Source of the DNA: Sorangium cellulosum
GTDB taxonomy: Bacteria > Myxococcota_A > Polyangia > Polyangiales > Polyangiaceae
NCBI RefSeq assembly: GCF_004135735.1
Contig: NZ_CP012670.1
Location: forward strand, 6,154,501 to 6,218,500
DNA: 64,000 nucleotides
Reading direction: 5' to 3'
Shown here piece by piece: positions 17,520-25,424 of this stretch; within the stretch, counting starts at the first letter, position 1, and every line of letters begins with the position of its first letter. The notes beneath the pieces were generated by a model. That model was not told the origin of the DNA. It saw only the letters and a program-made list of their open reading frames with translations, and ran no database searches. Made by a program: the position numbers and the translations under genes.

Positions 17520-18455
17520 GTGCGCGCCCTCTTCTTCGGAACCCCCGCCATCGCCGTGCCCTCGCTCGACGCGCTCGCGTCCATCGCGGACGTCGTCGGC
17601 GTCGTCTGCCAGCCGGATCGGCCCGCCGGGCGCGGCCTCGAGCTCAAGGCGCCGCCGGTGAAGCTCCGGGCGATGGAGCTCGGCTTCCCGGTGGTGCAGC
17701 CCGAGAAGATCCGCACGCCCGAGTTCGCCGCGTGGGTGAGGGACGCCGGGGCCGACGTCGCGCTGGTGATCGCCTACGGGCGCATCCTGCCGAAGGCGGT
17801 GCTCGAGGCGCCGCGGCGCGGCTGCATGAACCTGCACGCGTCGATCCTGCCGCGCTACCGCGGCGCGGCGCCGATCACCTGGGCGATCGTCGAGGGCGAG
17901 GCCGAGACGGGCGTGTCGCTGATGCAGATGGACGAGGGCCTGGACACCGGGCCGGTCTACGCCGTGCGCCGGACGCCGATCGGCGCGGACACCACCGCCG
18001 ACGAGCTCGCGGTCACGCTCGGGGCGCTCGCCGCGGAGGTCGTGCGCGGGGATCTCCGCCGCGCGGTGGACGGCGAGCTCCAGGCGACGCCGCAGGACCA
18101 CGAGAAGGCGACCCACGCGGCGCTCCTGAAGAAGGAGGACGGGCGCATCGCCTGGGACCGGACCGCGCGGCAGGTCCATGACCACATCCGCGGGATGACG
18201 TCGTGGCCGGGCGCCTTCACGACGCTCGGGGGCAAGGCGCTCAAGGTGCTGGCCGCGCGCCTCGAGAGCGAGACCGACGCCGGCGGGGCGCCGCCGGGCA
18301 CCGTGCTGATGGCCAGCCGCGGCGTCGTGATCGTCGCCTGCGGCGCGGGCGCGATCCAGATCCTGCGGGCGCAGGTCGAGGGCCGGAAGCCGCTCGCGGC
18401 GGCGGATCTCGTCGCCGGGCGGACGCTGCAGACCGGGATGGTGCTCGGGCGCTGA
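17520..18455 (+). CDS. fmt: Methionyl-tRNA formyltransferase
   Basis: The 311-residue protein formylates Met-tRNAfMet with 10-formyl-tetrahydrofolate for translation initiation. The N-terminal domain shows LFFGTPAIAVPSLDAL, QPDRPAGRG and the catalytic signature NLHASILPRYRGAAPI, with Asn104, His106 and Asp142 as the expected catalytic residues. The C-terminal OB-like domain starts near residue 210 and length is normal. Start is GTG at 17520, where the family's N-terminus begins. The usual partner def (peptide deformylase) is not adjacent here. A large inverted repeat follows just after the stop. Confidence 0.95.
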   Translation: MRALFFGTPAIAVPSLDALASIADVVGVVCQPDRPAGRGLELKAPPVKLRAMELGFPVVQPEKIRTPEFAAWVRDAGADVALVIAYGRILPKAVLEAPRRGCMNLHASILPRYRGAAPITWAIVEGEAETGVSLMQMDEGLDTGPVYAVRRTPIGADTTADELAVTLGALAAEVVRGDLRRAVDGELQATPQDHEKATHAALLKKEDGRIAWDRTARQVHDHIRGMTSWPGAFTTLGGKALKVLAARLESETDAGGAPPGTVLMASRGVVIVACGAGAIQILRAQVEGRKPLAAADLVAGRTLQTGMVLGR

Positions 18456-18461
18456 GCCGCG

Positions 18462-18585
18462 CGCGCGGGGGGTGGGGCACCTGGGGTGCTCGCCTCCGGG
18501 GCTTGCGTTCCGGCGAGCCCCTTGCGTGGCTCGCCTGCACGAAAGCCCCTCCGGCGAGCACCCCAGGTGCCCCACCCCCCGCGCG
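18462..18585. repeat. Large inverted repeat between convergent genes fmt and the ALDH set
   Basis: The 33 bases at 18462-18494 are an exact reverse complement of 18553-18585. After a three-base mismatch the pairing goes on for seven more bases (18498-18504 with 18543-18549). The loop contains a further eight-pair hairpin: GGCGAGCC at 18512-18519 with GGCTCGCC at 18528-18535. The whole 124 bases fill the gap between two convergent genes, so a two-way terminator is the simplest reading, but it is much larger than needed for that. Confidence 0.85.
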
Positions 18586-18601
18586 TGCCACGCCTGTGGG
18601 G

Positions 18602-19588
18602 TTACGGCCCTGCCGGGTGCCAGATCGTCTTCATCTCGACGAACCGCTCGATCCAGCGGGGCGACGTCGCCGAGGCGTCGTCGAACCACGCCGCCTCGCC
18701 GAGCGACCGGGCACGGACGCGCTTGACGCTCGCGGCGGCCGCCTCCTCGACGCGCTTGCCGAGGGCGGCGTCCACGCCGTGCAGATCGAGCGCGGCGACC
18801 TCCATGTGCGCGGCGAGGTGCGGCAGCACCTCCGCGAGCTGGCCCGTGAGGAGGTTGACGACGCCGCCCGGCAGATCGCTCGTGGCGAGCGCCTCGCCGA
18901 GGACGAGGGCCGTGCGCGGATCGAGCTCGCTGGCGAGCACGACGCAGGTGTTGCCGGCCGTGATCACCGGAAGCAGCGAGCCCGCGAGGCCGAGCAGCGC
19001 GGGGCGCGGCGGGGCCGCGATGACGACGACGCCCATCGGCTCGGGCACCGTGAAGGTGAAGTGCGGGCCGGCGACGGGGTTCAGGCTGGAGAAGAGGCCC
19101 TGGTACTTGTCGGCCCAGCCCGCGAAGGCGACCGCGCGATCGACCGTCGCGAGCGCCTCGCGCTGCGCGGCGCCGGCGCCCTGCCCGCCGCGCTCGAGCG
19201 AGGCGGCGAGCTCCGCGCGCCGCGCCTCGAGCATCTCGGCGAGGCGGTAGAGGATCTGCCCGCGGTTGTAGGCCGTGCGCGACGACCAGCCCGAGAGGGC
19301 GCCCGCCGCCGCCAGCACCGCGTCGCGCGCGTCCTTGCGGGACGCGCGCGGGATGTTCTCGACCGTGCCCGCGCCGCCGTGATCGCGCACCTGGGTGGTC
19401 CTCCCCGATTCGGAGCGCACGAACGCGCCCCCCACGAACATCTTGTACGCCTTGCGCACGGCGACCCGCGCGCCCGCCTCGCCCACCGGCGCGTCCGCGT
19501 CGCCCGCCGCCGCGCCCTGCGCCGCCGCGCCGGCGCCGGCCGGCGCGCGTCCGTCGTGATCGCCGCTGTCCTTGTGCCCGGACGCCAT
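18602..19588 (-). CDS. ALDH-like protein without catalytic residues (second domain of a split ALDH16)
   Basis: The 328-residue protein has the coenzyme-domain part of an aldehyde dehydrogenase: YKMFVGGAFVRSESGR, then TAYNRGQILYRLAEMLE, VPEPMGVVVIAAPPRPALL, ITAGNTCVVLASE and LPGGVVNLLTG. The segment that normally holds the catalytic Glu is ALDLHGVD and no GQ-x-C active-site Cys occurs; the C-terminal third of a normal ALDH is missing. Family knowledge: ALDH16 enzymes carry a second, catalytically dead ALDH domain with this look, attached to the active one. Here it is a separate gene whose ATG overlaps the stop of the active enzyme in TGATG, so translation is very likely coupled and the two should form a complex. 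The first 45 residues are an Ala/Gly-rich tail or linker. Confidence 0.8.
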   Translation of the reverse strand: MASGHKDSGDHDGRAPAGAGAAAQGAAAGDADAPVGEAGARVAVRKAYKMFVGGAFVRSESGRTTQVRDHGGAGTVENIPRASRKDARDAVLAAAGALSGWSSRTAYNRGQILYRLAEMLEARRAELAASLERGGQGAGAAQREALATVDRAVAFAGWADKYQGLFSSLNPVAGPHFTFTVPEPMGVVVIAAPPRPALLGLAGSLLPVITAGNTCVVLASELDPRTALVLGEALATSDLPGGVVNLLTGQLAEVLPHLAAHMEVAALDLHGVDAALGKRVEEAAAASVKRVRARSLGEAAWFDDASATSPRWIERFVEMKTIWHPAGP

Positions 19589-21129
19589 CAGTCCACCTCG
19601 AGGTAGGCGAGCAGCCCCTGCCGGCCGCCCTCGCGGCCGAAGCCGCTCTCCTTGTAGCCGCCGAACGGCGCGCTCGGATCGAACTTGTTGAACGTGTTCG
19701 CCCAGACGACGCCGGCGCGGAGGCGCTGCGCCACCCAGAAGCTCTTCGAGCCCTTGGCCGTCCAGACGCCCGCCGACAGCCCGTACATCGTGTTGTTCGC
19801 CTTCTCGATCGCCTCCTCGGGCGTGCGGAAGGTCAGGACGGAGAGCACCGGGCCGAAGATCTCCTCGCGCGCGATCCGGTGCGACTGCGCGACGCCCGTG
19901 AACAGCGTCGGCGCGAACCAGTAGCCGCGCTCCGGGAGCGCGCAGCGCGGCGTGAAGCGCGCGGCGCCCTCGCGCTCGCCCGAGGCCACGAGGTCCTGGA
20001 TCTTCTCGAGCTGCGCCCGCGAGTTGATGGCGCCCACGTCCGTGTTCTTGTCGAGCGGATCGCCGACGCGCAGGGTCGCCATGCGCTCGCGCAGCTTGTG
20101 GAGGAGCGCGTCGTGGACGCTCTCCTCGACGAGCAGGCGCGAGCCGGCGCAGCAGACGTGGCCCTGGTTGAAGAAGATGCCGCGGATGATCCCCTCGACG
20201 GCCTGGTCGAGCGGCGCGTCCTCGAAGACGATGTTCGCGGCCTTGCCGCCGAGCTCGAGGGTGAGCCGCTTGCCGGTGCCGGCGAGCGCGCGCTGGATGC
20301 GCTTGCCCACCTCGGTCGAGCCGGTGAACGCGATCTTGTCGACGCCCGGGTGGCCGACGACCGCGGCGCCCGTCGCGCCGGCGCCCGTGACCACGTTGAC
20401 GACGCCGGGCGGGAGGTCGGCCTCCTCGATGATCTTCGCGAGGAGGAGCGCGGTGAGCGGCGTGGTCTCGGCGGGCTTGAGGACGCAGGTGTTGCCCGCC
20501 GCGAGCGCGGGGGCGAGCTTCCACGCCGCCATGAGGAGCGGGAAGTTCCACGGGATCACCTGGCCGGCCACGCCGAGCGGGCGCGGGCGCCGGCCCGGGA
20601 AGGCGTGCTCGAGCTTGTCGGCCCAGCCCGCGTGGTAGAAGAAGTGCGCGGCCGCGAGCGGCAGGTCGACGTCGCGGGACTCCTTGATGGGCTTGCCGCC
20701 GTCGAGCGACTCGACGATCGCGAGCTCGCGCGCCTTCTCCTGGATCGCGCGGGCGATGCGGTAGATGTACTTGCCGCGATCGAGCGGGCGCAGGCGCGAC
20801 CAGCGCTTCTCGTACGCGGTCCGGGCCGCCTGCACGGCGAGGTCGACGTCCTGCTCGGAGGCCTCGGCGAACTCGCAGAGCTTCTCCTCGGTCGACGGGC
20901 TGATGCTGTCGAGGTAGCGGCCCGACGCGGGGGCGCGCCACGCGCCGCCGATGAAGAGGTCGTAGCGCGGCGCGATCTTCACGTGGTCGCGCGCCTCGGG
21001 CGCCGGCGCGTAGCGCCACGCGTCGCCGAACACGACGGCCGCGGACGCCGCGTCCGCGTCGCGCGCGGCGCTGACATGCCGGGGCGAGCCCGCGTCGCCG
21101 CCTGCCGCGGCGGTCCTCTTGTCGTTCAT
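19588..21129 (-). CDS. Aldehyde dehydrogenase (catalytic part of a split ALDH16-like enzyme)
   Basis: The 513-residue NAD(P)-dependent dehydrogenase is complete: DLFIGGAWRAPASGRY, the nucleotide-binding PWNFPLLMAAWKLAPALAAG, FTGSTEVG, catalytic Glu292 in LELGGK, and the catalytic cysteine Cys326 in FFNQGHVCCAGSR, followed by GYKESGFGREGG near the end. The N-terminal 45 residues are low-complexity. I chose ATG 21129, since upstream codons have no coding character. It lies between deoC (85 bases upstream) and the empty ALDH-like gene, with which it overlaps. Clusters of deoC with one or two aldehyde dehydrogenases are known in other bacteria; a role in oxidising acetaldehyde from deoxyribose breakdown is the natural hypothesis. 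Confidence 0.92.
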   Translation of the reverse strand: MNDKRTAAAGGDAGSPRHVSAARDADAASAAVVFGDAWRYAPAPEARDHVKIAPRYDLFIGGAWRAPASGRYLDSISPSTEEKLCEFAEASEQDVDLAVQAARTAYEKRWSRLRPLDRGKYIYRIARAIQEKARELAIVESLDGGKPIKESRDVDLPLAAAHFFYHAGWADKLEHAFPGRRPRPLGVAGQVIPWNFPLLMAAWKLAPALAAGNTCVLKPAETTPLTALLLAKIIEEADLPPGVVNVVTGAGATGAAVVGHPGVDKIAFTGSTEVGKRIQRALAGTGKRLTLELGGKAANIVFEDAPLDQAVEGIIRGIFFNQGHVCCAGSRLLVEESVHDALLHKLRERMATLRVGDPLDKNTDVGAINSRAQLEKIQDLVASGEREGAARFTPRCALPERGYWFAPTLFTGVAQSHRIAREEIFGPVLSVLTFRTPEEAIEKANNTMYGLSAGVWTAKGSKSFWVAQRLRAGVVWANTFNKFDPSAPFGGYKESGFGREGGRQGLLAYLEVD

Positions 21130-21214
21130 GCCGCGCACTCTACGCCCGGGACCGCAGGTTGAACACGGGGCCCGGGCTCCCCCTCCACCCCGCACGGCGC
21201 CGCGCGCGATCCGA

Positions 21215-22168
21215 TCAGTCCTTGCTGAAGTAGTCGCCGCCCTGGTAGGCGCCCGTGCGCTCCTTCTCGAGCTGCATGAGCACGTCGTTGAGGAGCGTCG
21301 ACGCGCCGAAGCGGAACAGGTCGCTCGTGAGCCAGGCGTCGCCGAGGGTCTCCTTGACCAGCACGAGGTAGTGGAGCGCCTGCTTCGCGGTGCGGATGCC
21401 GCCGGCCGGCTTCATCCCGACCCGGCGGCCGGTCGCGTGCGCGTGGTCGCGGATCGCCTCCAGCATCACCAGCGTCACGGGGGGCGTCGCGGCCGGGGTG
21501 ATCTTCCCGGTCGAGGTCTTGATGAAGTCCGCGCCGGCGCGCATCGCGATGTGGCTCGCCTTGCGGACGCGGTCGTAGCTCCCGAGCTCGCCCGTCTCCA
21601 GGATCACCTTGAGGTGCGCCGCGCCGCACGCCTCCTTGACGGCGGCGATCTCGTCGTGGACCGCGGCATGCTCGCCGGCGAGCATCGCGCCGCGATCGAT
21701 GACCATGTCGATCTCGTCCGCGCCGAGCTCCACCGCCTGGCGCACGTCGGCGAGCTTGACGGGCAGGGTCGACAGGCCGGCCGGGAACGCGGTCGCCACG
21801 CTCGCCACCTTGACGATCGACCCCTCGAGCGCTCGCTTCGCCACGGGGACGAGCTTGGGATAGACGCACACCGCCGCACAGGAAGGGATGTCCGCGCGCT
21901 CGTGGGGGCGCAGCGCCTTCTGGCAGAGCTGCTCGACTTTTCCGGGGGAGTCTTTCCCTTCCAGCGTGGTGAGATCCATCATGGAGACGGCGAGCTTGAG
22001 GCCGGCGATCTTGGCCGGGCCCTTGATGCTCCGCTTGCCGAGCTCGGCAGCACGCTCTTCGACCATGACCTTGTCCACGGTGGGCGAAGAGAAATCGGGG
22101 TAGGTATCTCCCCTGCCCTTGCGCACCATCGGAGGGGCGGTGTCGCTGCCGTTGCCGAAGGTCGCCAT
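21215..22168 (-). CDS. deoC: Deoxyribose-phosphate aldolase
   Basis: The 317-residue class I aldolase splits 2-deoxyribose-5-phosphate into glyceraldehyde-3-phosphate and acetaldehyde. Landmarks are MMDLTTLEG, VCVYPKLVP, VATAFPAG, DEIDMVIDRGAMLAGE, the Schiff-base lysine Lys217 in DFIKTSTGK and the second active-site lysine Lys253 in GMKPAGGIRT. It is longer than the E. coli enzyme because of an N-terminal extension of about 50 residues. It is the first gene of a minus-strand operon with the two ALDH-type genes, so the acetaldehyde it forms could be passed to them. It diverges from the peroxiredoxin gene over 79 bases. Confidence 0.95.
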   Translation of the reverse strand: MATFGNGSDTAPPMVRKGRGDTYPDFSSPTVDKVMVEERAAELGKRSIKGPAKIAGLKLAVSMMDLTTLEGKDSPGKVEQLCQKALRPHERADIPSCAAVCVYPKLVPVAKRALEGSIVKVASVATAFPAGLSTLPVKLADVRQAVELGADEIDMVIDRGAMLAGEHAAVHDEIAAVKEACGAAHLKVILETGELGSYDRVRKASHIAMRAGADFIKTSTGKITPAATPPVTLVMLEAIRDHAHATGRRVGMKPAGGIRTAKQALHYLVLVKETLGDAWLTSDLFRFGASTLLNDVLMQLEKERTGAYQGGDYFSKD

Positions 22169-22247
22169 CGGTCGGGTCTCCTTGGCGCGGCAACGTACCA
22201 GAAGCGACGGATCGATCCCACCGAGTGCGTGCTAACGTGGCGCACCG

Positions 22248-23045
22248 ATGAAGAGACGCTTCCCGACTGCCCTCGTTTTTTCCGTAGTTGCTGTCGTCTT
22301 TGCCTTGGTCTCGCTCCTCGCGTGCGGCGCGGTGCAGCGGCCCGATGGAGGACAGGGGCTTCTGCCGGTCGGCTCGCCTGCGCCGGACGTCTTCGCCGCG
22401 GATCAGCACGGCGCGATCCAGCGCCTGTCGGACCAGCGGGGCCGCGCCGTGGTCGTCTACTTCTACCCGAAGGACGGGACGCCGGGCTGCACGGAGGAGG
22501 CGTGCGCGTTCCGCGACGCGTGGGATCGCTTCACGCAGGCGAACGTGCAGGTCTTCGGCGTGTCGTCGGACTCGCGCGAGTCGCACGAGATGTTCGCGAA
22601 CCAGAACAAGCTGCCGTTCCCGATCCTGGTCGACACCGATCACACGTGGGCCACGGCGTTCGGCGTGCCGACGAAGCTCGGGGCGACGGCGCGCGTGACG
22701 TTCCTGATCGATCCCGACGGCCGGGTCGCGAAGGTCTACCCCGACGTGGATCCGGGCGTGCACGCCGAGGAGGTGCTGAAGGACGCCGCGCAGCTCACGG
22801 GCGCAGCGCTTCCGGTCGCGCCCGCGGCCTCGGGCAGCGCGGCGCCGGCGGGCGCGGGCAACCCGGCGCCGGCCGGCGCGGGCAACCCGGCGCCGGCGGG
22901 GACGCCGGGGGCCGGCGCGGTGGCGCCTGGGGCAGCGACGCCGGGCGCGGCGCCGGGCGCAGCGGCGCCGGGAGCGGCGACGCCTGTCGCGACGGGGGCG
23001 GTCCTGCCCCCTGCGCCGCCCGCGGCGACGCCGGCGAGGCGGTGA
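22248..23045 (+). CDS. Lipoprotein peroxiredoxin of the Bcp (thioredoxin-dependent) type
   Basis: The 265-residue protein has a lipoprotein signal with LLAC (Cys26), then a Bcp-type peroxiredoxin domain: LPVGSPAPDVFAADQHG, then VVVYFYPKDGTPGCTEEACAFRD. Both the peroxidatic Cys in TPGCT and the resolving Cys five residues on are present. Such enzymes reduce peroxides with thiol reductants; here the enzyme should be membrane-anchored on the outer face of the inner membrane or in the outer membrane. The last 75 residues are a low-complexity Ala/Pro/Gly tail with repeats such as NPAPAGAG, absent from normal Bcp. The stop is followed within 40 bases by an 18-base tandem repeat tract. Confidence 0.88.
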   Translation: MKRRFPTALVFSVVAVVFALVSLLACGAVQRPDGGQGLLPVGSPAPDVFAADQHGAIQRLSDQRGRAVVVYFYPKDGTPGCTEEACAFRDAWDRFTQANVQVFGVSSDSRESHEMFANQNKLPFPILVDTDHTWATAFGVPTKLGATARVTFLIDPDGRVAKVYPDVDPGVHAEEVLKDAAQLTGAALPVAPAASGSAAPAGAGNPAPAGAGNPAPAGTPGAGAVAPGAATPGAAPGAAAPGAATPVATGAVLPPAPPAATPARR

Positions 23046-23084
23046 CGGCGCCGGGCGCGCGGGCACGCGCAGCATCAGCGGCAC

Positions 23085-23174
23085 GCAGCGCACCGGCGCC
23101 ACACAGCGCACCGGCGGCACGCAGCGCATCGGCGGCACGCAGCGCATCGGCGGCACGCAGCGCATCGGCGGCAT
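23085..23174. repeat. Five 18-base tandem repeats
   Basis: The unit GCAGCGCATCGGCGGCAC, with small variations in the first two copies, fills 23085-23174 exactly five times. It lies just upstream of the hydrolase gene. The unit length is a multiple of three and the frame is open, so it could be read as an N-terminal extension, but codon usage gives no support. Confidence 0.85.
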
Positions 23175-23253
23175 GCGCAGCATGGGAGCCCCGCGCGTGA
23201 TGCGCGGAGAGCTGACAAGAGCCGCATCTTCATCACGCGAGATCGGACGAGCA

Positions 23254-24156
23254 GTGCGTAGATCCTCGGGCATCTGGAAGGTCAACGGGCTGGATCTCTG
23301 CGTCCACCGGTTCCGGGACGACGACGCCCGGCCCACCGGCGTCACGCTGCTGCTGCTCCACGGCTTCCTCGACGCCGGGAGCACGTGGGACCTCGTGGCC
23401 GAGCCGCTCGCGCGCGCCGGGTACGACGTGGTCGCGCCCGACCTGCGCGGCTTCGGCCAGAGCGCCCGCGTCGGCGCGGGCGGCTACTACCACTTCCCCG
23501 ACTACATCGCGGATGTCGCGGCGCTCGTCGACGCGCTCGCGCCGGAGCGGCTCGGCGTCGTGGGCCACTCGATGGGCGGCGCGGTCGCGGTCTACTACGC
23601 GGGCGCGTGCCCCGACCGCGTGGAGCGCCTCGCGCTGCTCGAAGGGATGGGGCCGCCGGCGAACCGGCCCGACATCGCGGTCACGCGCATGGAGACGTGG
23701 CTGCGCCAGATGAAGGGGCTCGATCGGACGCCGCGCAGGCTGTCATCGATGGCCGACGCGATCGCGCGGCTCGTGGCGCACCACCCGCACGTGCCGCGCG
23801 AGGTGCTGGTCACGCGCGCGCGGCTGCTCACGCGGGAAGAGCCGGACGGCGGGCTCGCATGGGCGTACGATCCGATGCACCGGACCACATCGCCGATGGT
23901 GTTCCAGGCGGAGGCGTTCATGGCGTTCCTGGAGCGCATCGCGTGCCCGACGCTGGTCGTGAGCGGCGGGCCGAGCGGGTGGCACCCGCCGGACGAGGCG
24001 GAGCGTGCCGCGCGGCTCGCGCGGGCGGAGCACTTCGAGCTGCCGGACGCGGGGCACATGATGCACTGGTCGGCGGCGGCGAAGCTGGCCGAGCGGCTGG
24101 ACGAGTTCTTCCGCGCGGGGGGCTCGGCGGCGGCGGAGCGCGGCGGGAGGCGATGA
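23254..24156 (+). CDS. Alpha/beta hydrolase
   Basis: The about 300-residue protein has the alpha/beta hydrolase fold signature: LLLLHGFLDAGSTWD with the HG oxyanion motif, APDLRGFGQSARV, the nucleophile elbow VGHSMGGAVA with its Ser, and the terminal DAGHMMHWS with the catalytic His. Substrate cannot be told; the closest general classes are haloalkane dehalogenase-like hydrolases and esterases. The start is uncertain: ATGs at 23173, 23182 and 23200 are in frame but lie in or next to the tandem repeat; the GTG at 23254 sits just before the first conserved residues (WKVNGLDLCVHRF). I chose it for that reason. Confidence 0.85.
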   Translation: MRRSSGIWKVNGLDLCVHRFRDDDARPTGVTLLLLHGFLDAGSTWDLVAEPLARAGYDVVAPDLRGFGQSARVGAGGYYHFPDYIADVAALVDALAPERLGVVGHSMGGAVAVYYAGACPDRVERLALLEGMGPPANRPDIAVTRMETWLRQMKGLDRTPRRLSSMADAIARLVAHHPHVPREVLVTRARLLTREEPDGGLAWAYDPMHRTTSPMVFQAEAFMAFLERIACPTLVVSGGPSGWHPPDEAERAARLARAEHFELPDAGHMMHWSAAAKLAERLDEFFRAGGSAAAERGGRR

Positions 24157-24253
24157 GCCGGGGGAGCCCGGGGGAGCGCTCGCGGCGAGCGTGGGTTGCC
24201 CGGGGAAGCGCGAGGCTGCCCGGGTGGTGCGAGGATGAGGTGAATAAAAGTGC

Positions 24254-24281
24254 TTGACTCGGTGGGGCGAGTGGGTAATCT
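24254..24281 (+). promoter_or_regulatory. Sigma-70 type promoter of the tRNA-Thr gene
   Basis: TTGACT at 24254-24259 and TAATCT at 24276-24281 are separated by 16 bases. Each differs little from the housekeeping consensus. The tRNA begins 25 bases after the -10 box, so a short leader is expected. Confidence 0.7.
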
Positions 24282-24305
24282 GCGCGCCTCACCGACGAGA
24301 GACGT

Positions 24306-24377
<72 letters not shown>

Positions 24378-24387
24378 CCGAGAAATT

Positions 24388-24431
24388 GCCAGCGTGTTCG
24401 TGCTCCGAGGGAGCACCGGTGCTCCGCTGGC
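24388..24431. other. Nested hairpin just after the tRNA
   Basis: GCCAGCG at 24388-24394 pairs with CGCTGGC at 24425-24431, enclosing GTGCTCC/GGAGCAC with a three-base loop (24400-24416). GGAGCAC also forms half of a perfect 16-base palindrome at 24410-24425, so two alternative folds exist. It may serve as tRNA terminator or processing site. The rest of the gap to 24669 shows no gene. Confidence 0.55.
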
Positions 24432-24669
24432 GTGGTTGACGTGCCAGGGGGGTGGTCGATCTCGTGATGAGCTGCCTGCCTGGGTAGCCTGTCGGAGAGG
24501 GCACAACGGCATTGTGGGCGCGCAGGGTGCCCCGGGGATGCGCACCGACGCCGGCCGGAGATGGACGCGGGGGCGAGCGCTCTGAAGCGCGCCACGGCAG
24601 CGCTGTGGCGCGGACGCCAGGGTGCGGACGGTGCTGGTCGAGCCGCCGGCGCCGCTCTATCGTCGACCC

Positions 24670-25269
24670 ATGTCGAGCGCCTCTCCGGAACGCCGCTCTG
24701 CGACGGTGGAGGACCTCCTCGCCATCCCCGAGGAGGAGCGCTTCCACGAGATCATCGACGGCGAGCTCGTCCGCAAGGCGATGCCGAGCCCACGCCACGG
24801 CGCGGCGCAAGCGGAGCTCGCCGCCGAGATCGCCGGCGCCTACGGCCTGCGCTCCCGCGGTCGTGGACCGGGGGGCTGGATCTTCGCGACCGAGGTCGAG
24901 GTCCTCCTCGAGGCGCCGCAGGTCTACCGGCCCGACGTGGCCGGGTGGCGGCGTGAACGCCTCCCGCGATGGCCAGACGAGAGCCCGATCGCGCTTCGGC
25001 CGGACTGGGTGTGCGAGATCCTCTCGCCGTCCAACAAGCAGAACGATCTCTTCAAGAAGCTGCGCACCTACCAGCGTTGTCGGGTCCCGCATACTTGGAT
25101 CCTCGATCCGGAGGCCGAGGCGCTGGTCGTTCATCGCTGGACGCCGGAAGGCTGCCTGATCGTCCTGACGGCCGATGGCCACGAGCGCATCCGGGCCGAG
25201 CCGTTCGAAGCGGTCGAGCTCTCGGTGCGCGGCCTCCTCGCGGGGGACGAGGGGGAGCAGGGCGCGTAG
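24670..25269 (+). CDS. Uma2 family (DUF820) nuclease-fold protein
   Basis: The 199-residue protein matches the Uma2/DUF820 family, which has a PD-(D/E)XK restriction-endonuclease-like fold. Visible landmarks are VEDLLAIPEEERFHEIIDGELV, PSPRHGAAQAELAAEI, the acidic pair around VYRPDVAGW, and VCEILSPSNKQNDLFKKLRTYQRC, where Glu and Lys would be active-site residues. Its biological role is unknown; these genes are often numerous in myxobacteria and cyanobacteria. The start at 24670 is chosen where homology begins. It lies between the tRNA and a damaged T6SS locus. Confidence 0.82.
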   Translation: MSSASPERRSATVEDLLAIPEEERFHEIIDGELVRKAMPSPRHGAAQAELAAEIAGAYGLRSRGRGPGGWIFATEVEVLLEAPQVYRPDVAGWRRERLPRWPDESPIALRPDWVCEILSPSNKQNDLFKKLRTYQRCRVPHTWILDPEAEALVVHRWTPEGCLIVLTADGHERIRAEPFEAVELSVRGLLAGDEGEQGA

Positions 25270-25424
25270 CGCCGGAGATAGCGGCTCGCTCACGCAAGGA
25301 CGGCCTTGTGCCGCGCTCGCGTCTGACGACTCGGGTTTCGCCGTTTAAGCGGCGAGTCTCCGCCCAGGGAGTTCGGGCAGCGGCGCGCGCGTTCGTGGAT
25401 TCTTTCAGTGTGTGGATTCGCTGA

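Noticed and set aside
23173..23253. Hydrolase start at ATG 23173 within the tandem repeat
   Set aside because: The extra 27 residues are unlike any hydrolase N-terminus and partly come from the repeat; the GTG at 23254 sits next to the conserved part.
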